A stretch of DNA of 64,000 nt from Lytechinus pictus (Eukaryota > Echinodermata > Echinoidea > Temnopleuroida > Toxopneustidae), in NCBI RefSeq assembly GCF_037042905.1, contig NC_087253.1:16475501-16539500 (forward strand), written 5' to 3'. Each line of letters begins with the position of its first letter. The stretch's first letter is position 1. This document shows, piece after piece, positions 1 through 10,029 of the stretch. Position numbers and translations under genes: made by a program. The notes beneath the pieces are model-generated. The model worked only from the letters and a program-made list of their open reading frames with translations. It was not told the origin of the DNA and did no database searches.

Positions 1-313
1 CAATCCATATCAATATTGAGATCAAAGTTCAAATCTTCACCAATATCCTGTGGTTCTTGGCGGGGTTGCGCAAAACTTGTACTAGGTCCAGCGATAGCAT
101 GACTAGGTCCATATGGTCCCGGACCTGTCCTCGGTTCTGATGTATTTTTTGTCCCATGCGAATGGCCCTCAACAAAGCGTCAGACATTTGCTGCTTCTTA
201 TTTAAGATTGACTGGATTCATTAGCATGGCCTGAAATCTGACAAATGTCTCTGTTCTCAAAACCCTCTCTGCCCAGAATGGAAATACACGTAGCACAAAG
301 ACAGTGATTGGTA

Positions 314-969
314 GGGGAGAGTGGGGTAATCCCGAACGCGGGGTAATCCCGAACACCGTAATATCTATAGGAGAGGTGAGGTTCTGCTGTCACGGCATAA
401 TAGCCGTAACACAGAATGTTGTCTGAATTCCTATGCACGGATCTGTTGACTGGTCTCTTCCGATTAAAGAATAATCGAAAAAATGCTTCATATGACAGAT
501 TTTCGCTTTTTTACGTTTCCTTCATTGAAGAATGAAGAGTGGGGTATAAATCCCGAACGCGGGGTAATCCCGAACATCTCAATATCTCATAGGAGAGGTG
601 AGGTTCTGCTGTCACGATATAATAGCCGTAACACAGAATGTTGTCTGACTTCCCATGCAGGGATCTGTTGACTTGTCTCTTCCGATTAAAGAATAATCGA
701 AAAGAATCCAAATTACATATCTTTACTTGTTTATGTTTCCACGAATGGCGTTCGCGATTACCCTGTGGCCCGGAAGTGCGGGGTAATCCCGAAAATCTGC
801 GTTTTGTACTATAAATTCTAAAGGAATGCTTGATGTTGAATAAAGACGTTGTTACAGTCAATATATGGTGTGTTTTTATCAAATTATGTACTAGTTTTAG
901 AATAAGGCTCACTTTGATTCTTGCTATCGCTCTGATCAGAAAGGTGTTCGTCATTACCCCACTTCCCCC
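314..969. mobile_element. MITE with TA target duplication inside the recombinase
   Basis: The ends are imperfect inverted repeats: GGGGAGAGTGGGGTAAT at 314 and, on the other strand from 969, GGGGGAAGTGGGGTAAT, each followed within a few bases by CGAAC. TA flanks both sides (312-313 and 970-971). Inside are three direct copies of a GGGGTAATCCCGAA motif (around 320-355, 540-575 and 777-793), the first two within repeat units of about 220 bp. There is no coding capacity. TA duplication suggests a Tc1/mariner-type transposase, which is inference. Confidence 0.8.
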
Positions 970-1327
970 TATATGTTTTTGACAGCCCAGCATTTTTGGA
1001 GAGTCTGACCATAGCCGTTCCCAGTGTGTTTTCCCAACCGGGCATTTTTTAACCATGGAGTGTGTTCGGGACTATAGGAACAGAAGGCTTTGGAGTTTGG
1101 AACAAGAATTTGCATTCCGGGTTCAACTTTGAAAGATATTTTTCAAACGAACTAACAAGACAGTTTTCATTTCCCGTCGCGTACATCCGGCCGGCACCAG
1201 CTCTAGACGCAGTGCAATCTTCTCTAGATTTTTTTGTCAACTCATCGACTGCCTGTTACTTATTTGCGACCATTTTCATCTCTTTCGATGACAAAGTGAT
1301 CTTTCTTAACTTCCCGCAAGTTTTCTC

Positions 1328-1773
1328 TCCCTCTTCGACAAATAAATAACATGAGTTCAAACCAAACTTTGTCTTGAAGCTAAGATGGTGAGCTCTGATC
1401 GAAAAAGTCAGATTCGTATAGTTTCTTCAAATCATTATTATTTATGATTTCATGATGCTACACGTCTCCCTTTCCAATCTTCTTTAGTTCCACAGATGCA
1501 GCTTTAAATGCTTCGTTGGCTGTAACAAATTCCGAATCCTTGATAATATCTCCCTCTTCGACAAATAAATAACATGAGTTCAAACCAAACTTTGTCTTGA
1601 AGCTAAGATGGTGAGCTCTGATCGAAAAAGTCAGATTCGTATAGTTTCTTCAAATCATTATTATTTATGATTTCATGATGCTACACGTCTCCCTTTCCAA
1701 TCTTCTTTAGTTCCACAGATGCAGCTTTAAATGCTTCGTTGGCTGTAACAAATTCCGAATCCTTGATAATATC
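1328..1773. repeat. 223-bp tandem duplication, two copies
   Basis: 1328-1550 and 1551-1773 read as identical copies, offset by 223 bases throughout (for example TTCGACAAATAAATAACATG in both). The unit lies within the recombinase pseudogene. Because 223 is not a multiple of three it shifts the frame. No divergence seen by eye implies a recent event or an assembly artefact. Confidence 0.9.
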
Positions 1774-2094
1774 AATCAGATCTTTGTACTGGTACTAGTG
1801 GTACTCACTTTTCAAGTGCCTGTAGAGTCCGGTGCGTATTGCATTAAGCATTGCGGTCTTGTAATAATCTCCGTTAGCTTTCCTTGCTTCCACATAAAAT
1901 TTCCCCAAAATCTTTCCAAGGGTCTATTTATCCAGTGTCTCGAAATCGCCCGGAAGAGATTTTTCAAACAGATACTTACGGAATACAGCAACGGCCTGTT
2001 TCGTATACTTTTTTGTATTTTCATCGTCTTTGTTTGTCACTATATTTTCAAATTCGTCTGCACCATAACTAGCGAATCTCTTCTTAGAAGTAGC

Positions 2095-2112
2095 GTGTGT
2101 GTGTGTGTGTGT
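2095..2112. repeat. (GT)9 microsatellite
   Basis: Uninterrupted GT dinucleotides directly abut the N-terminal side of the recombinase pseudogene. Confidence 0.9.
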
Positions 2113-2189
2113 ATTTGAGTTTTGTCAGACGTGTATCAATCAAATATGATTATTTACGTCTGGGACCGACCTTTAACGTCCCCAGGTAA

Positions 2190-2765
2190 CAATACAGCGT
2201 TGGACCAACGTTGGATCAACGTTGGGAATTTTTTTCCCAACGTTGCCTCAACGTTGGCAGGCCAACGTTGCATCATCGATAGAAGTGCACGCGCATACAT
2301 CGTCAGACCAACAACATTTCCAACGTTAGTTCAACGTTGTCCAGCAACAATGTTTCAACGTTGTCTGGCAACGTTGATCCAATGTTGGCTAAATAGTCAA
2401 ATACAACATTGCTACAACGTTGGTAAGCAACGTTGTATCATCGATAGAAGTGCACGTCCATACATCGTCAGACCAACAACATTTCCAACGTCAGTTCAAC
2501 GTTGTCCACCATCAATGCTCCAACGTTGGTATAATGTCGGCTGAGTCATCAATAACAGCGTTGCTGCAACGTTGATGGGCAACGTTGAAGCAGCGATGGA
2601 CGTGCACTTGCATACATCGTCAGTCCAACTATGTTTACAACGTTGGTTCAACGCTGTCCAGCAACAATGCTCCAACGTTGTCTGGCAACATTGCTCCAAC
2701 ATTGTTACAACGTTGTCACAACGTTGCTCCAACATTGCTCCAACGTTATTCCAACGTATGGCAGT
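2190..2765. repeat. CAACGTTG palindrome array 1
   Basis: The self-complementary octamer CAACGTTG and near variants (CAACATTG, CAATGTTG) recur every 10-30 bases. A longer tandem period of about 160 bp is marked by ATCGATAGAAGTGCAC near 2275 and 2440 and a diverged third copy near 2587. Open frames across this stretch have no domain and come from the repetitive composition. From 2766 to 3195 I see only A+T-rich sequence. Confidence 0.85.
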
Positions 2766-3195
2766 AATTAACAAAACATTAATTGGTTTCAAGGTGAAGT
2801 CCACCATTACAACTCTACACTCAAATCTTTATCATCATATGTCTTATCCTATCCTAAAATCCTACATCCTAATCCTATATCCTATTCCTATCATCCTACA
2901 CCTATCCACTGTAACCTGTCATTGACTCCTATATATAGAGCAACTTTGCTATACTTGGCAGAATACAGTTAATATCATTTTCCACACTTAACCTTGAATA
3001 TTTCACTTAGAATAATATGTTTTGATTATATATGATATGGTAATGGAGCCACATACTTTTCTGAAACTTTTCATGGTGGAAATATTGAATAAACATAAAT
3101 ACTCTAATTATTATAGCAATATTACCTAAAATTTTGGTCATTTACTGATGTAATGAATATTCATGAGTGCATAATCATTGTCCAGATGAGGCAGG

Positions 3196-3385
3196 TATGG
3201 CAGCGTTGGTCCAATGTTGGTCCAACGTTGGGTGACGTTGATCCAACGTTGGTATAATGTTGGTCCAATGTTGATGGAAAGTTGATTCAACTTTAGTCCA
3301 ATGTTAGTCCAACGTTGGCGTAAACGTTGATTCAATGTTTGTCTAATATCGGTTAAATGTTGTTGTAACGTTGATTCTTTGTTGG
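3196..3385. repeat. CAACGTTG palindrome array 2
   Basis: TTGGTCCAACGTTGG-type motifs recur from about 3200 to 3380, as in arrays 1 and 3 but in a shorter block. From 3386 to 4135 I see no gene or recognisable repeat. Confidence 0.8.
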
Positions 3386-4137
3386 TCTAATTCTAAACAA
3401 ATCCAACGATGCGCCATCTCCATCAAACAGTTTTCAACACTGTGCCATCATCATCTGTAATCTGTTCATGATTCTATCAAAAAACATTACAACTATTATT
3501 ACAGCTATTCATTTCTTTTCATTCTTTCTGTTACAAGTCTCTTCATATAATTAAGAGAAATCAAGATAATTACGTGTGATATTTATTGAGGCCTTTGTAG
3601 CATTCAAACTTTTTTGACATCCTCTTTTTCTCAAACAAGACTAATACCAAAAAAACATATGCATATGTAATAAAAATTAAGATGTATTACATTTTCTTGC
3701 GAGTTGCAATCTCTGTTTCTGTCTACAATTGTTTAATGACTCGGTATGCAATGCCAATTGCAACGTCAGTAATCATCACAAAAACTCACATGTGTAATTG
3801 CAGTCTCTCAGTATTTACAAAATCAAAAAAGGAGGTCGCGTAACTTGGCCTCACTCAGAGTAACGTAGCTACTGCCTACTGTAACTAAAGAGTGCCTCTT
3901 TTTTATTAAGATAGAAGTCAACTGATATCTCAATATGCATGGCCATGGCCTAGTCTCGCTCGTGCCATAACTATTAAATGATATTTCAGCGTCAAGTGTA
4001 GCATGCCTCACATAGCAACTACAGGTTTGACTGCAGTTGGAAAACACTCGGTCCAGGCTAGGCCAGGCAGGACCGACCAAGTCAATTCAAGGCAGCGTAT
4101 AATAAATAAGGCAGGAATGCCAGGTAGCAAGTCATTT

Positions 4138-4362
4138 GGGTGATTTCAAGTACGGTGTACGGTGTTGAGAGCGTGAAAGGGCTGCTGAACTGAGCTCCAA
4201 CACCAAGCGTAATATTATTTTTCATTGAAATGTATTAAAACTCTAATGATTTGCTCTCATCTTAAATGTAAAAGATAATTTTACGGAGATGGTTCGTCGT
4301 GTTCGCCCCCTGTTCGTAATAGCTACAGTTCATCAACACCAACACTGAACTTTAAATCACGA
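4138..4362. mobile_element. MITE-like element with GGTGATTTCAAGT ends
   Basis: The left end GGTGATTTCAAGTACGGTGT (4139) is matched in inverted form by ACACTGAACTTTAAATCACG near 4343-4362. A related copy lies at 18411-18632. The following stretch to about 4570 has further AACACC and GGTGTTG motifs in both orientations, probably pieces of the same family. Confidence 0.55.
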
Positions 4363-4572
4363 TTCTCCCAATCCCTGGGGTACGTCGGTGTTGCTGAATG
4401 GAGAAATTGCTTGTAGATCATCAACACCATGCAGCCACAGTGCAGTGTTGGGTTCAGCAGATGACAATCAACACCAGCCTTCAACACAAACTGCCGGAAA
4501 TACACCATATTTTCCGAGGTCAATCTTAACACCAGCCTGATTCAAGTACGGTGTTGTCACAACACCAACACT

Positions 4573-5216
4573 AACCCAGGGAGCTCCGGCCCGCTCAGCG
4601 GGCCGGAGCCCAGGGGCTTACCGTGTAATTCACCATACCCACGGTAGTAGCGTGAAGTATGGTCTAAATAATTATCCGAATAAATAGTTAAAACAGAAAT
4701 TAAGCACTTACCACGATTATATGGATGAAGGTCTAACGATTGGCAGCTTCCTGACATCGAGGCACAGACTGGAACCTCAAAAAACGAAAAAGTTATGTCG
4801 CGGTAGCTCTCCTTCTTTCAGAATTCATAGCAAAATGGCCGTTCGAGACCGGTACCGAGGGTGTAGGGCGCATGCGCGAATTTGACAAAGTCTATATCAT
4901 AGAGATGTATACTAATGCACTAGTGCTATTAGTCTCGGTCTCAATTGGCCATTTTGTTTTGAATTCTGAAAGAGGAGAGCTACCGCGACAGAACTTTTCG
5001 TTTTTTTAGGTTCCAGTCTGTGCCTCGATGTCAGGAAGCTGCCACTCGTTAGACCTTCGTCCATATAATCGTGGTAAGTGCTTATAATTTCTGTTTTAAC
5101 TATTTATTCGGATAATTATTTAGACCATACTTCACGCTACTACCGTGGGTATGGTGAATTACACGGTAAGCCCCTGGGCTCCGGCCCGCGCAGCGGGCCG
5201 GAGCTCCCTGGGTTAA
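4573..5216. mobile_element. Fold-back element with TTAACCC/GGGTTAA ends
   Basis: Two arms of about 280 bp (4573-4852 and 4937-5214) are near-perfect reverse complements around a centre of about 85 bp. The ends read CTAACCCAGGGAGC and GCTCCCTGGGTTAA, which fits a piggyBac-like TTAA target with CCC...GGG termini, the left TTAA carrying one change. Each arm also has a terminal hairpin of CCGGCCCG/CGGGCCGG. Each arm keeps a short outward-reading segment that begins with an ATG and ends in a GTAAGTG donor. The centre holds GCGCATGCGC and AAAATGGCC. Confidence 0.8.
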
Positions 5217-6140
5217 TTACACTCACACGTATTGCCAGGTTAGTATTAGTATACTAACCTCGCACCACGAACCGCGTTTGGCAGTGGATTTCTTACTAGT
5301 GGGTCGCACGTGCTGGGATCTCACTTCTTGGGTCCACAACACACGACTTCTATGGCTTGATTTTTCTGTGCGCGGCGGCATGTAATGAACCCTTGGGTGC
5401 CTGGGTTACACCATGGACCTACCAGATTTCAACACTGTACGTACTTGAATTTTGAAAATCATCCAATGACTGTTGCCTTGCCATTGGTATCGCATACTCG
5501 TTCCCACTCACACGTATTGCGAGGTTAGTATTAGTCACTCACACAAGCTAATTACGAGGTTAGTTAGTATGTTATACTGTGCAGTGACTGGTGTTAAGTA
5601 CTACTTTACTACTACTTACAGTACACGAATATACTAGCGTCGGACTGTACGCACACAGAAGCTGACTCCGGGATCTTTCGGAGGGGATCAATGGTTGCAG
5701 TTACCGATTATCTGCAAGTGCAAAGAAAATTCAACTGTAGATTGTAGGTCCTAAATATACAGCTTATAAGTACTGTTCCAGATCACTAGATATTCTGGAA
5801 TTTACTTATCTATATCCACTATCCAGTCCAAATTCTGCCAGATTCTTCAAGTTCAAAATTGAAGGAAGCAGACTACACAGACATGACAGAAGGAGTCCGA
5901 CGTCGCGACTAATTCTGCGCATCAGAATAGTATGGTATTTTTAAATAGGCACATTTGATGCTTGTATTTCCTTCTTCAATTTCTTCTAGTTATGTGACGG
6001 TAGGCCTATGACATATCTCGTACTTACTGTGAAAGGCCTTGCCAGCTGCAAAGGATCGACGAGGGCGTTTCTGGAAATTCTGGTCTTGAACTACATTTTT
6101 TTTCTTGTTTTTCTTCTTTATTTTCTATATTAATCGACAC
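5217..6140. other. No gene seen; short dispersed repeat
   Basis: A CACTCACACGTATTGC motif followed by AGGTTAGTATTAGT occurs at about 5220 and again near 5512, with a third shortened form following. Otherwise I see no gene, RNA or element boundary here. Confidence 0.5.
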
Positions 6141-6149
6141 ATTTGCATC

Positions 6150-6425
6150 CCCAGGTGCATGCAGCCTCTCTATTCTACCCCATCTTTATTTTTGTTTTCC
6201 CCTTAGACTTAGTTTTAGTTCCTCTTTCCCTTCCCATTATTTTCCTTCTCTCTCGATTTCTTTTCCCCTTATTGCTGGGGGATACCAAGGGTGACATGGA
6301 TAGACAAGCAAACTTACTTGATCGACCCCCCCCCCCCCCCTTGGCCCCATTGGAAATTATGCCAGTAGTCTTGTCTTGTCTTGGGTTAAGTCGGCATATG
6401 CAGACTTGCTGTACTCCGCCAACTT
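6150..6425. other. Pyrimidine-rich stretch with poly(C)
   Basis: The plus strand is strongly T/C-rich from 6150 and contains a C run at about 6327-6340. A 129-codon open frame here encodes a low-complexity hydrophobic and proline-rich peptide with no recognisable domain, so I do not call a gene. Confidence 0.5.
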
Positions 6426-6429
6426 TATC

Positions 6430-7831
6430 AATTATCAATTCTCCAATGAACCAGTTTCTAACGTTCTCAACACTGTGTATATTATGCCAGGATATTATGT
6501 TGACTGTCAAACAAATATCCAACAAACTATAGTTTCCAACATTGTGTCAATGTTAACTGTCCAATAAACTATTCCAATTACGCTGTCCACGTTGTGCCAT
6601 TGTCCGTTGTTCAACAACTCTCCATCAAACTAGTTTCCAACTTTGTCAACGTTGTGCCATCGTCGACTGTCCAACAAATCTCCAAGAAAATAGTTTCCAA
6701 TTAACGTTGTTCCTTTGTCGGTTGTTCAGCAACTCTCCATCGAACTAGTTTCCGACGTAGTCAACGCTGTGCCTTTGTTGGCTGTTCAACACCTATCCAA
6801 TCAAACACGCGTTTCCAACGTTGTGACGTTGTTGGCTGTCCAACAAATCTCCAACACACTAGTTTCCAATGTTGTGCCATTGTCTGTTGTTCAACAACTT
6901 TCCAACGTTGCCAACGTTGTGTCATCGTCGACTATCCTACTGATCTCCAATCTACCAGTTTCCAACGTTGTGCCAGTGTCAGTTGTTCAACAACTTTCCA
7001 TCTAACTAGTTTCCAGCTTTATCAACGTTGTGTCATTGTATACTATCTAACTAATCTCCAATCTACCAGTTTCCAACGTTGTGCCATCGTCGACTATCCA
7101 ACAAATCTCCATCGAACTAGTTTCTAGCTTTGACAACGTTGTGCCATAGTTGGTTGTTCAACAACTTTCCATCGAACTAGTTTCCAACGTTGCCAACCTT
7201 GTGTCATCGTTGACTATCCAACTAATCTCCAACCTACTAATTTCCATCGTTGTGCCATTGTCGACTGTCCAACAACTCTCCAACTAACAAGTTTCCAACG
7301 TTGCCAACGTCGTGTCATTGTTGATTGTTCAACAACTTTCCAGCGAACTAGTTTCCAACGTTGCCAACGTTGTGTCTTTGCTGGCTGTCAACAACTATCC
7401 AATCAAACGTGTCTCCAACGTTGTGACATTGTCGACTGTCCAACAACTCTCCAACTTACTAGTCTCCAACGTTGTGCCATTGTCGACCGTCCAACAAATC
7501 TCCAACAAACTAGTTTCCAACTTTGTCAACGTTGTGCCATTGTCGGTTGTTCAACAACTTTCCAGCAAACTAGTTTCCAACGTTGCCAACGTTGTGCCTT
7601 TGCTGGCTGTTCAACAACTATCCAATCAAACGTGTTTCCAACGTTGTGACATTGTCGACTGTCCAACAACTCTCCGACTAACAAGTTTCCAACGTTGCCA
7701 ACGTCGTGTCATTGTTGATTGTCCATCATCTTTCCATCAAACTAGTTTCCAACGTCGATTCAACGTTAATCCATCAAGTTTTCCCAACGTCCAACGACTT
7801 TCAAGTTTCCAACGTGGAGCCAACGTTGGCT
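6430..7831. repeat. CAACGTTG palindrome array 3 (1.4 kb)
   Basis: Units of about 51 and 60 bp alternate. Each carries TTTCCAACGTTGTGCCATTG followed by a TCGACTGTCCAACAA-type segment and ACTAGTTTCCAAC. The 60-bp form adds CCAACGTTG in tandem. The array runs to the 7SL-like segment at 7832. Long open frames across it (for example 7312-8043) reflect units whose lengths are multiples of three. Confidence 0.85.
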
Positions 7832-7943
7832 TGTTACCTGGGTCACCATCCGAAAGACGTGACCAGGGCTCGAACCTCGATCCTCTGCATCAATTTGTAA
7901 CTTCCCCACATCTTGGATTACAGGCGCACGCCACAACGCCCAG
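7832..7943 (-). ncRNA. 7SL/SRP-RNA-like Alu-domain fragment or SINE head
   Basis: On the minus strand from 7941, GGGCGTTGTGGCGTGCGCC followed by TGTAATCC matches my memory of the conserved 5' Alu domain of SRP 7SL RNA (about 22 of 27 positions against the human form). It is followed by GGATCGAGGTTCGAGCCC (7883-7866), which fits a Pol III B box, and by GGTGACCCAGGT (about 7843-7832), which resembles part of the S domain with the middle missing. At about 110 bp it is too short for a full SRP RNA (about 300 nt), and it runs straight into the CAACGTTG array. It may be a 7SL-derived SINE or a truncated pseudogene. Comparison is by eye. Confidence 0.5.
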
Positions 7944-8273
7944 TTTTCTCAAGTCACATACGCATTGCGCATGCACATACAACAGTAGTTATTTGTCTAG
8001 GTGCAGGGCATGGCATGCATCGCACTATGCGCTGTATATATAGAGCCGCGCTGCGCTACAATTAACTGCGGTCTCTTCACCAACTGGTTCCAAACGGATT
8101 TCGCGAATATTGCCCGCTGTTAAATTTACACACAAAGTCAATGGGAAAACCAGGAAGAGAGAAAATATTGCACGATATTGACCGCTGCGAAATCAGAGAA
8201 CGCAAAATATGGATAATGATTGCCACGAAGAAACACCTCGTATAGGTAATAATTGTATTTATTTTCATGACAG

Positions 8274-9436
8274 GGACTGCCTTTGCTCTGCTCTCCATCA
8301 CAACATCAATTGGTAAAATGCTTTCCCCGATCCTGATGAATGGTGTCTTTGCCAAGGCAGTTCTCCTTGACTTCCCTCAACTCACGTTCTACTTCGCAGC
8401 AGCCATCTACCCCATACCCATAGTCTTAACAGCGTAAGTACCATTATGTGATTTCAATTAGCAAGTTTGTAGATACCATCTTACATGTAGCATGCACATA
8501 TAAAGATCATTTATACCAAAATCTAAAACCCACTGACATTAATTATTGGAGGATTTCCTGATATAGCAACACTCAAGAAAATTAAGAGAAAATTTTTGAG
8601 CACAATTTGCAGTTAAAGGTAATTTGTACCAAAATCTAGAAGCCACCGACATGAACTCCTAAAGAATTGCCTAACATAGCATCGGGCAGTAAACCAATTG
8701 AGAGATACAATCTGAACATGTGCAGATGAAGTTCATTTGTACCAAAATCTGAAAACCACTGACATGAAATTCGTAAAAAAACTGTCTGACGTAATAACAT
8801 TCAATTCATACAAGTCATTTTGTAGAAAATTGTGTATCCGAGAATCGTGCATCAGTTTGTCAGCATAAGTTTGAAGAAGAAGCAGACAGCGAGGCCATAT
8901 TTGAGTTTTATAATGGTATTGCAGGCATAGCCAACATGATGCGTATCTGAGTGAGTGTATGAAAATCCTTACAAACTCTTATCTTTGAAAGAACACATAA
9001 TTAAATTTGGTTTAGGGAATAAATTTCCTGGTATTGCATTGCAATTTGCTCCCCTTCAAAAAAAAAACTGCTCCACAAAACGTTGTTTTTGTAGCTGACT
9101 TTTAAATAGGGCTGTCCAGAACTTCATTGAGAGCTTTTCTGTTATGACCCAAAAGAGTTAAGCAAATTTGGTAAGTAAAATTATTCCCTGTAATTTGTAT
9201 GTGCCAGAGGTAAAAAGATGCATCCCCTGAATTCTCTTCAGATGAATTTTATTGCCATTTTTTCAATATACGTTTAAATGTATAAATGGACCATACATGA
9301 TAGTGATTTTTATAATAACTTATTTTTTTAATGTATTTCCTACAGAATTTTACAGTTACTCAGTCATCCCTATGATGGAAAGACAGAAGAACAGAAAGCA
9401 CTGATGGAAGATTACCAGATGGATGATATTAAATGA
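8274..9436 (+). CDS. MFS transporter, last two exons (possibly SLC46-like), 5' part missing
   Basis: Two exons are visible: 8274-8433 and 9346-9436. They are bounded by a TTTTCATGACAG acceptor, a GTAAGTA donor at 8434 and a TTTCCTACAG acceptor, and the phase carries over exactly (GC|A). They encode about 83 residues: TAFALLSITTSIGKMLSPIL, then NGVFAKAVLLDFPQLTFYF, AAAIYPIPIVLTAILQLLSH, and a charged tail ending DYQMDDIK. The two hydrophobic stretches separated by a short loop fit the last membrane helices of a 12-helix major facilitator. The spacing resembles SLC46 (folate and related solute) transporters, but the substrate cannot be told. No upstream exon is recognisable in 1-8273, so the preceding intron is long. 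The stop codon (9434-9436) lies inside the left arm of a fold-back element beginning at 9429, so the final residues may be transposon-derived. Confidence 0.6.
8500..8800. repeat. Intronic tandem repeat, about 117-bp unit, three copies
   Basis: TACCAAAATCTAAAACCCACTGACAT near 8515 recurs in diverged form near 8630 and 8740. It lies in the last intron of the transporter. The intron from 8800 to 9345 shows nothing further. Confidence 0.7.
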
Positions 9437-10006
9437 AACCAAAACCCAACAAGAGAAGCGATCTTCTTGGAAAGAGTAAAATGAGAGGAACAATTAAAAA
9501 AAAGTTTCATCAAAATCGGTTATAAAATATAAGTTATGGACGTTTTAAAAAGTCTTGTACTTTCTATGGGGATCCTCGAATTGGCAAACGTGCTTCAAAC
9601 TGGCTGATTTTGTGGACAACTCTTCATTTGTTTTGTACACAAATTTTCAGATTTTCCTCATTATCTTTCAAACTGTATCTTGCATTCTTCTGAGCACAAC
9701 ATTTGTCATGGGAAAATATAATTCACACCACATGTTTCAAGGTCAGGAGGAGATCAAGTGAAATATGGGGAAAAAGTAGAAAATCTGAAAATTTGTGTAC
9801 AAAACAAATGGAGAGTTGTCCACAAAATCAGCCATTTTGAAGCATGTTTGCCAATTTGAGGATCCCATAGAAAGTACAAGACTTTTTAAATGTCCATAAC
9901 TTGCTTATTTCATAACCGATTTTGATGAAACTTATTTTAAATTGTTCCTCTAATTTTACTCTTTCAGATTAGATTGCTTCTCTTCTTGGGTTTTGATTTC
10001 CTTTAA
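9429..10006. mobile_element. Fold-back (MITE) element with TTAA ends overlapping the transporter stop
   Basis: The left arm (9429 to about 9660) and right arm (about 9776 to 10006) are inverted copies. TTAAATGAAACCAAAACCC at the left pairs with TTAAAGGAAATCAAAACCC read inward from 10006. Both arms contain TTTCATCAAAATCGGTTAT and TTTGTGGACAACTCT. TTAA at both ends suggests a piggyBac-type mover. The loop (about 9660-9775) has no coding capacity. Confidence 0.8.
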
Positions 10007-10029
10007 AAGGTTGAGTCAAAAGGCTGATT

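Larger units (their letters stand above)
1..2105 (-). pseudogene. Crypton-like tyrosine recombinase (DUF3504-type), degenerate
   Basis: Read on the minus strand from about 2105 down to 1, the translation follows the order of DUF3504/Crypton-type tyrosine recombinases. An N-terminal helical region (ENTKKYTKQAVAVFRKYL, about 2018-1964) leads to KFYVEARKANGDYY, then DLIDIIKDSEFVTANEAFK, then DKVWFELMLFICRRGRENLR (first catalytic Arg), RMYATGNENCLVSSFEKYL, a C-terminal catalytic part with NHC and ISGH motifs (about 305-205), and KKQQMSDALLRAI. It is dead. In-frame TAG stops lie at 1926-1924, 1797-1795, 1683-1681 and 1605-1603. A frameshift sits near 1260. A 223-bp tandem duplication (1328-1773) shifts the frame, and a 656-bp element (314-969) splits the catalytic domain. 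The Arg expected after NHC-hydrophobic is Cys (TGT), and the region of the catalytic Tyr is frameshifted near 200. In the family such enzymes cut and rejoin DNA to move the element. The left end runs off the window. Family assignment rests on remembered motifs; the coding nature is clear. Confidence 0.72.

Noticed and set aside
2122-2925. Several open frames of 100-140 codons on both strands
   Set aside because: All are translations of the palindromic array; opposite strands give similar low-complexity peptides.
7312-8043. 243-codon open frame on the plus strand
   Set aside because: It reads through the CAACGTTG array, whose units are multiples of three, and then through the 7SL-like segment. 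Its peptide is a repeat translation with no domain or exon boundary.
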